From a bacterium (lineage in GTDB: Bacteria; Margulisbacteria; Marinamargulisbacteria; SXXA01): 7,818 nucleotides of DNA. Of the stretch, positions 7,443 to 7,818 are shown piece after piece; position 1 is the first letter of the stretch; each line of letters begins with the position of its first letter. The stretch covers positions 1 to 7,818 of the forward strand of contig CANNCG010000044.1 of the NCBI GenBank assembly GCA_947502965.1, in the 5' to 3' direction. A model generated the notes under the pieces. The model did no database searches. It worked only from the letters and a program-made list of their open reading frames with translations, and had not been told where the DNA came from. The position numbers and the translations under genes were made by a program.

Positions 7443-7516
7443 TCTATACCCGTTCCAAAACCCAGCCTCCCAATTATTCTGGTCACATATAAGAATAGGC
7501 TCCCGCCACGATTTGA
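7443..7516 (-). repeat. Palindromic MITE-like repeat, copy 2, interrupted by group II intron
   Basis: Bases 7443-7460 are identical to 339-356, and 7493-7516 match the reverse complement of 370-393 at 23 of 24. Read on the minus strand the order is the 24-bp conserved block, about 32 bp that includes the paired motifs AGCCTATTC and GAATA, and then the outer arm TTTTGGAACGGGTATA. That outer arm is the exact reverse complement of the left arm of copy 1, so the intact element probably had perfect 16-bp terminal inverted repeats. The similarity to copy 1 stops at 7516, exactly where the group II intron 3' end begins; the missing half should lie beyond the intron, outside the window. Confidence 0.75.
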
Positions 7517-7590
7517 GTCGCGTCGCCCCGAGGAACTTCCCCTCGAGGCGCTCACGGAACCGGACCTGAACGTCTCCGCTCATCCAGCTC
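7517..7590 (-). ncRNA. Group II intron domains V and VI
   Basis: Domain V is 34 nt, the canonical length. Its lower strand GAGCUGGAU (7590-7582) pairs with GUCCGGUUC (7565-7557) over 9 bp including wobble pairs, and carries the AGC catalytic triad. A 2-nt AG bulge (7567-7566) follows. The upper 5-bp stem GAGCG with CGUUC is capped by the GNRA tetraloop GAGA (7576-7573). Domain VI has CGCC-U-CGAGG pairing with CCUCG-G-GGCG around loop 7540-7534. A basal CGUG/CGCG helix follows, with an unpaired A at 7523, the expected branch point 7 nt from the 3' end at 7517. The lariat 3' splice junction is therefore placed at 7517/7516. Confidence 0.85.
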
Positions 7591-7671
7591 TTCCTAGTCT
7601 TTGGTATCACGTCTTGCCAGTGGGCAAACTGAGCTTGCCCCCTAACGGTGGACCAAAGTTCTAAAAAAAAG
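7517..7671 (-). mobile_element. Group II intron, 3' end only, interrupted upstream by an IS
   Basis: The minus strand carries domain V (7557-7590) and domain VI (7517-7556) in the correct order, and the intron ends in AC, fitting the usual A-pyrimidine end. Upstream of domain V are a GGGCAA/TTGCCC hairpin (7622-7640) and unassigned sequence that could be part of domain III or IV. The intron-encoded reverse transcriptase and the 5' domains are not in the window. At about 7672 the sequence changes to transposase-coding DNA. Whether the intron still splices depends on what lies past the window edge. The left boundary of 7671 is inferred from the IS end. Confidence 0.8.
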
Positions 7672-7818
7672 GTAACTATCTAGCCCCCTCAAAAACGAGT
7701 GACTGATTAAGCGCGGCCTGAATGGTTTCCAAAATGTTGAGGCCTTGTTTTTTTGCGGTCTCAATAATGGAGAGCAAAACAGCATGTCGTTCAGCGCCAC
7801 GCTTGCTTCTAAATCCCC
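7672..7818 (-). mobile_element. Right end of an IS66-like insertion sequence
   Basis: The transposase C-terminus runs to a TAG whose next four bases on the minus strand are TTAC, the terminus expected of IS66-family elements (GTAA...TTAC). On the plus strand the element would thus begin GTAACTATC at 7672. The adjoining eight bases, AAAAAAAG at 7664-7671, are the predicted target-site duplication, since IS66 elements usually duplicate 8 bp. The other end is outside the window, so the boundary is an inference. Confidence 0.5.
7676..7818 (-). CDS. Transposase C-terminal fragment, IS66-like, cut by window edge
   Basis: The last 46 residues of a protein are readable from the window edge (codon beginning at 7816) to the TAG at 7676-7678. 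The opening GFRSKRGAERHAVLLSI resembles the C-terminal region of IS66-type DDE transposases, in which a G/CFRS-x-x-GAE motif is followed by an S-I-x-TAKKQG-x-N-x-L helix, here IIETAKKQGLNILETI. The catalytic DDE residues would lie upstream, beyond the window. The family call comes from memory of that motif, and another DDE family is possible. The reading frame is intact as far as it is visible, so the gene may be complete. Confidence 0.6.
   Translation of the reverse strand, partial: GFRSKRGAERHAVLLSIIETAKKQGLNILETIQAALNQSLVFEGAR

Noticed and set aside
7672..7818. The right-edge reading frame as the group II intron reverse transcriptase or maturase C-terminus
   Set aside because: The residues do not look like the X or En domain of such proteins. 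The GFRS-x-x-GAE and TAKKQG pattern looks like an IS66-type transposase end.

Overview
The window is a bacterial chromosome segment of moderate GC. One long minus-strand operon occupies about 7 kb, with the end of an unrelated plus-strand gene on the left and a cluster of mobile DNA on the right. The genes are housekeeping types and do not fix the lineage. A complete gatCAB set implies tRNA-dependent amidation for Gln-tRNA(Gln) and/or Asn-tRNA(Asn), so GlnRS and/or AsnRS may be missing. The YbfF-like hydrolase and DUF420 protein fit many Gram-negative groups. No taxon is claimed.

Left edge (1-416): the 3' part of a DUF420 membrane protein gene (+) converges on the last gene of the operon. Between them is a 76-bp imperfect palindrome (341-416), whose right arm also encodes the last residues and stop codon of the hydrolase.

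Operon (7394 down to 398, minus strand), in order of transcription: gatC, gatA, gatB, thyA, rlmB-type 23S rRNA methyltransferase, sensor histidine kinase, alpha/beta hydrolase. Spacing is tight: 32 bp, then 4-bp ATGA overlaps at gatA/gatB and gatB/thyA, a 10-bp gap, then overlaps of 10 and about 14 bp. This predicts one translationally coupled transcript joining aminoacyl-tRNA amidation, dTMP synthesis, rRNA methylation and a membrane signalling kinase. A good sigma70-like promoter lies so close to the gatC ATG (7394) that the mRNA would be almost leaderless.

Right edge (7443-7818): three elements appear nested. A second copy of the palindromic repeat (7443-7516) is cut off exactly where the 3' end of a minus-strand group II intron begins (7517). 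The intron has a textbook 34-nt domain V (7557-7590) and a domain VI with a bulged adenosine 7 nt from the 3' end. Upstream in the intron, the sequence switches at about 7672 to the C-terminal end of an IS66-like transposase that runs off the window. The reading is an IS inserted in a group II intron inserted in a MITE-like repeat. The first repeat copy preserves the uninterrupted site, which supports this. I see no CRISPR array, tRNA or rRNA gene, and no clear new defence or biosynthetic system.
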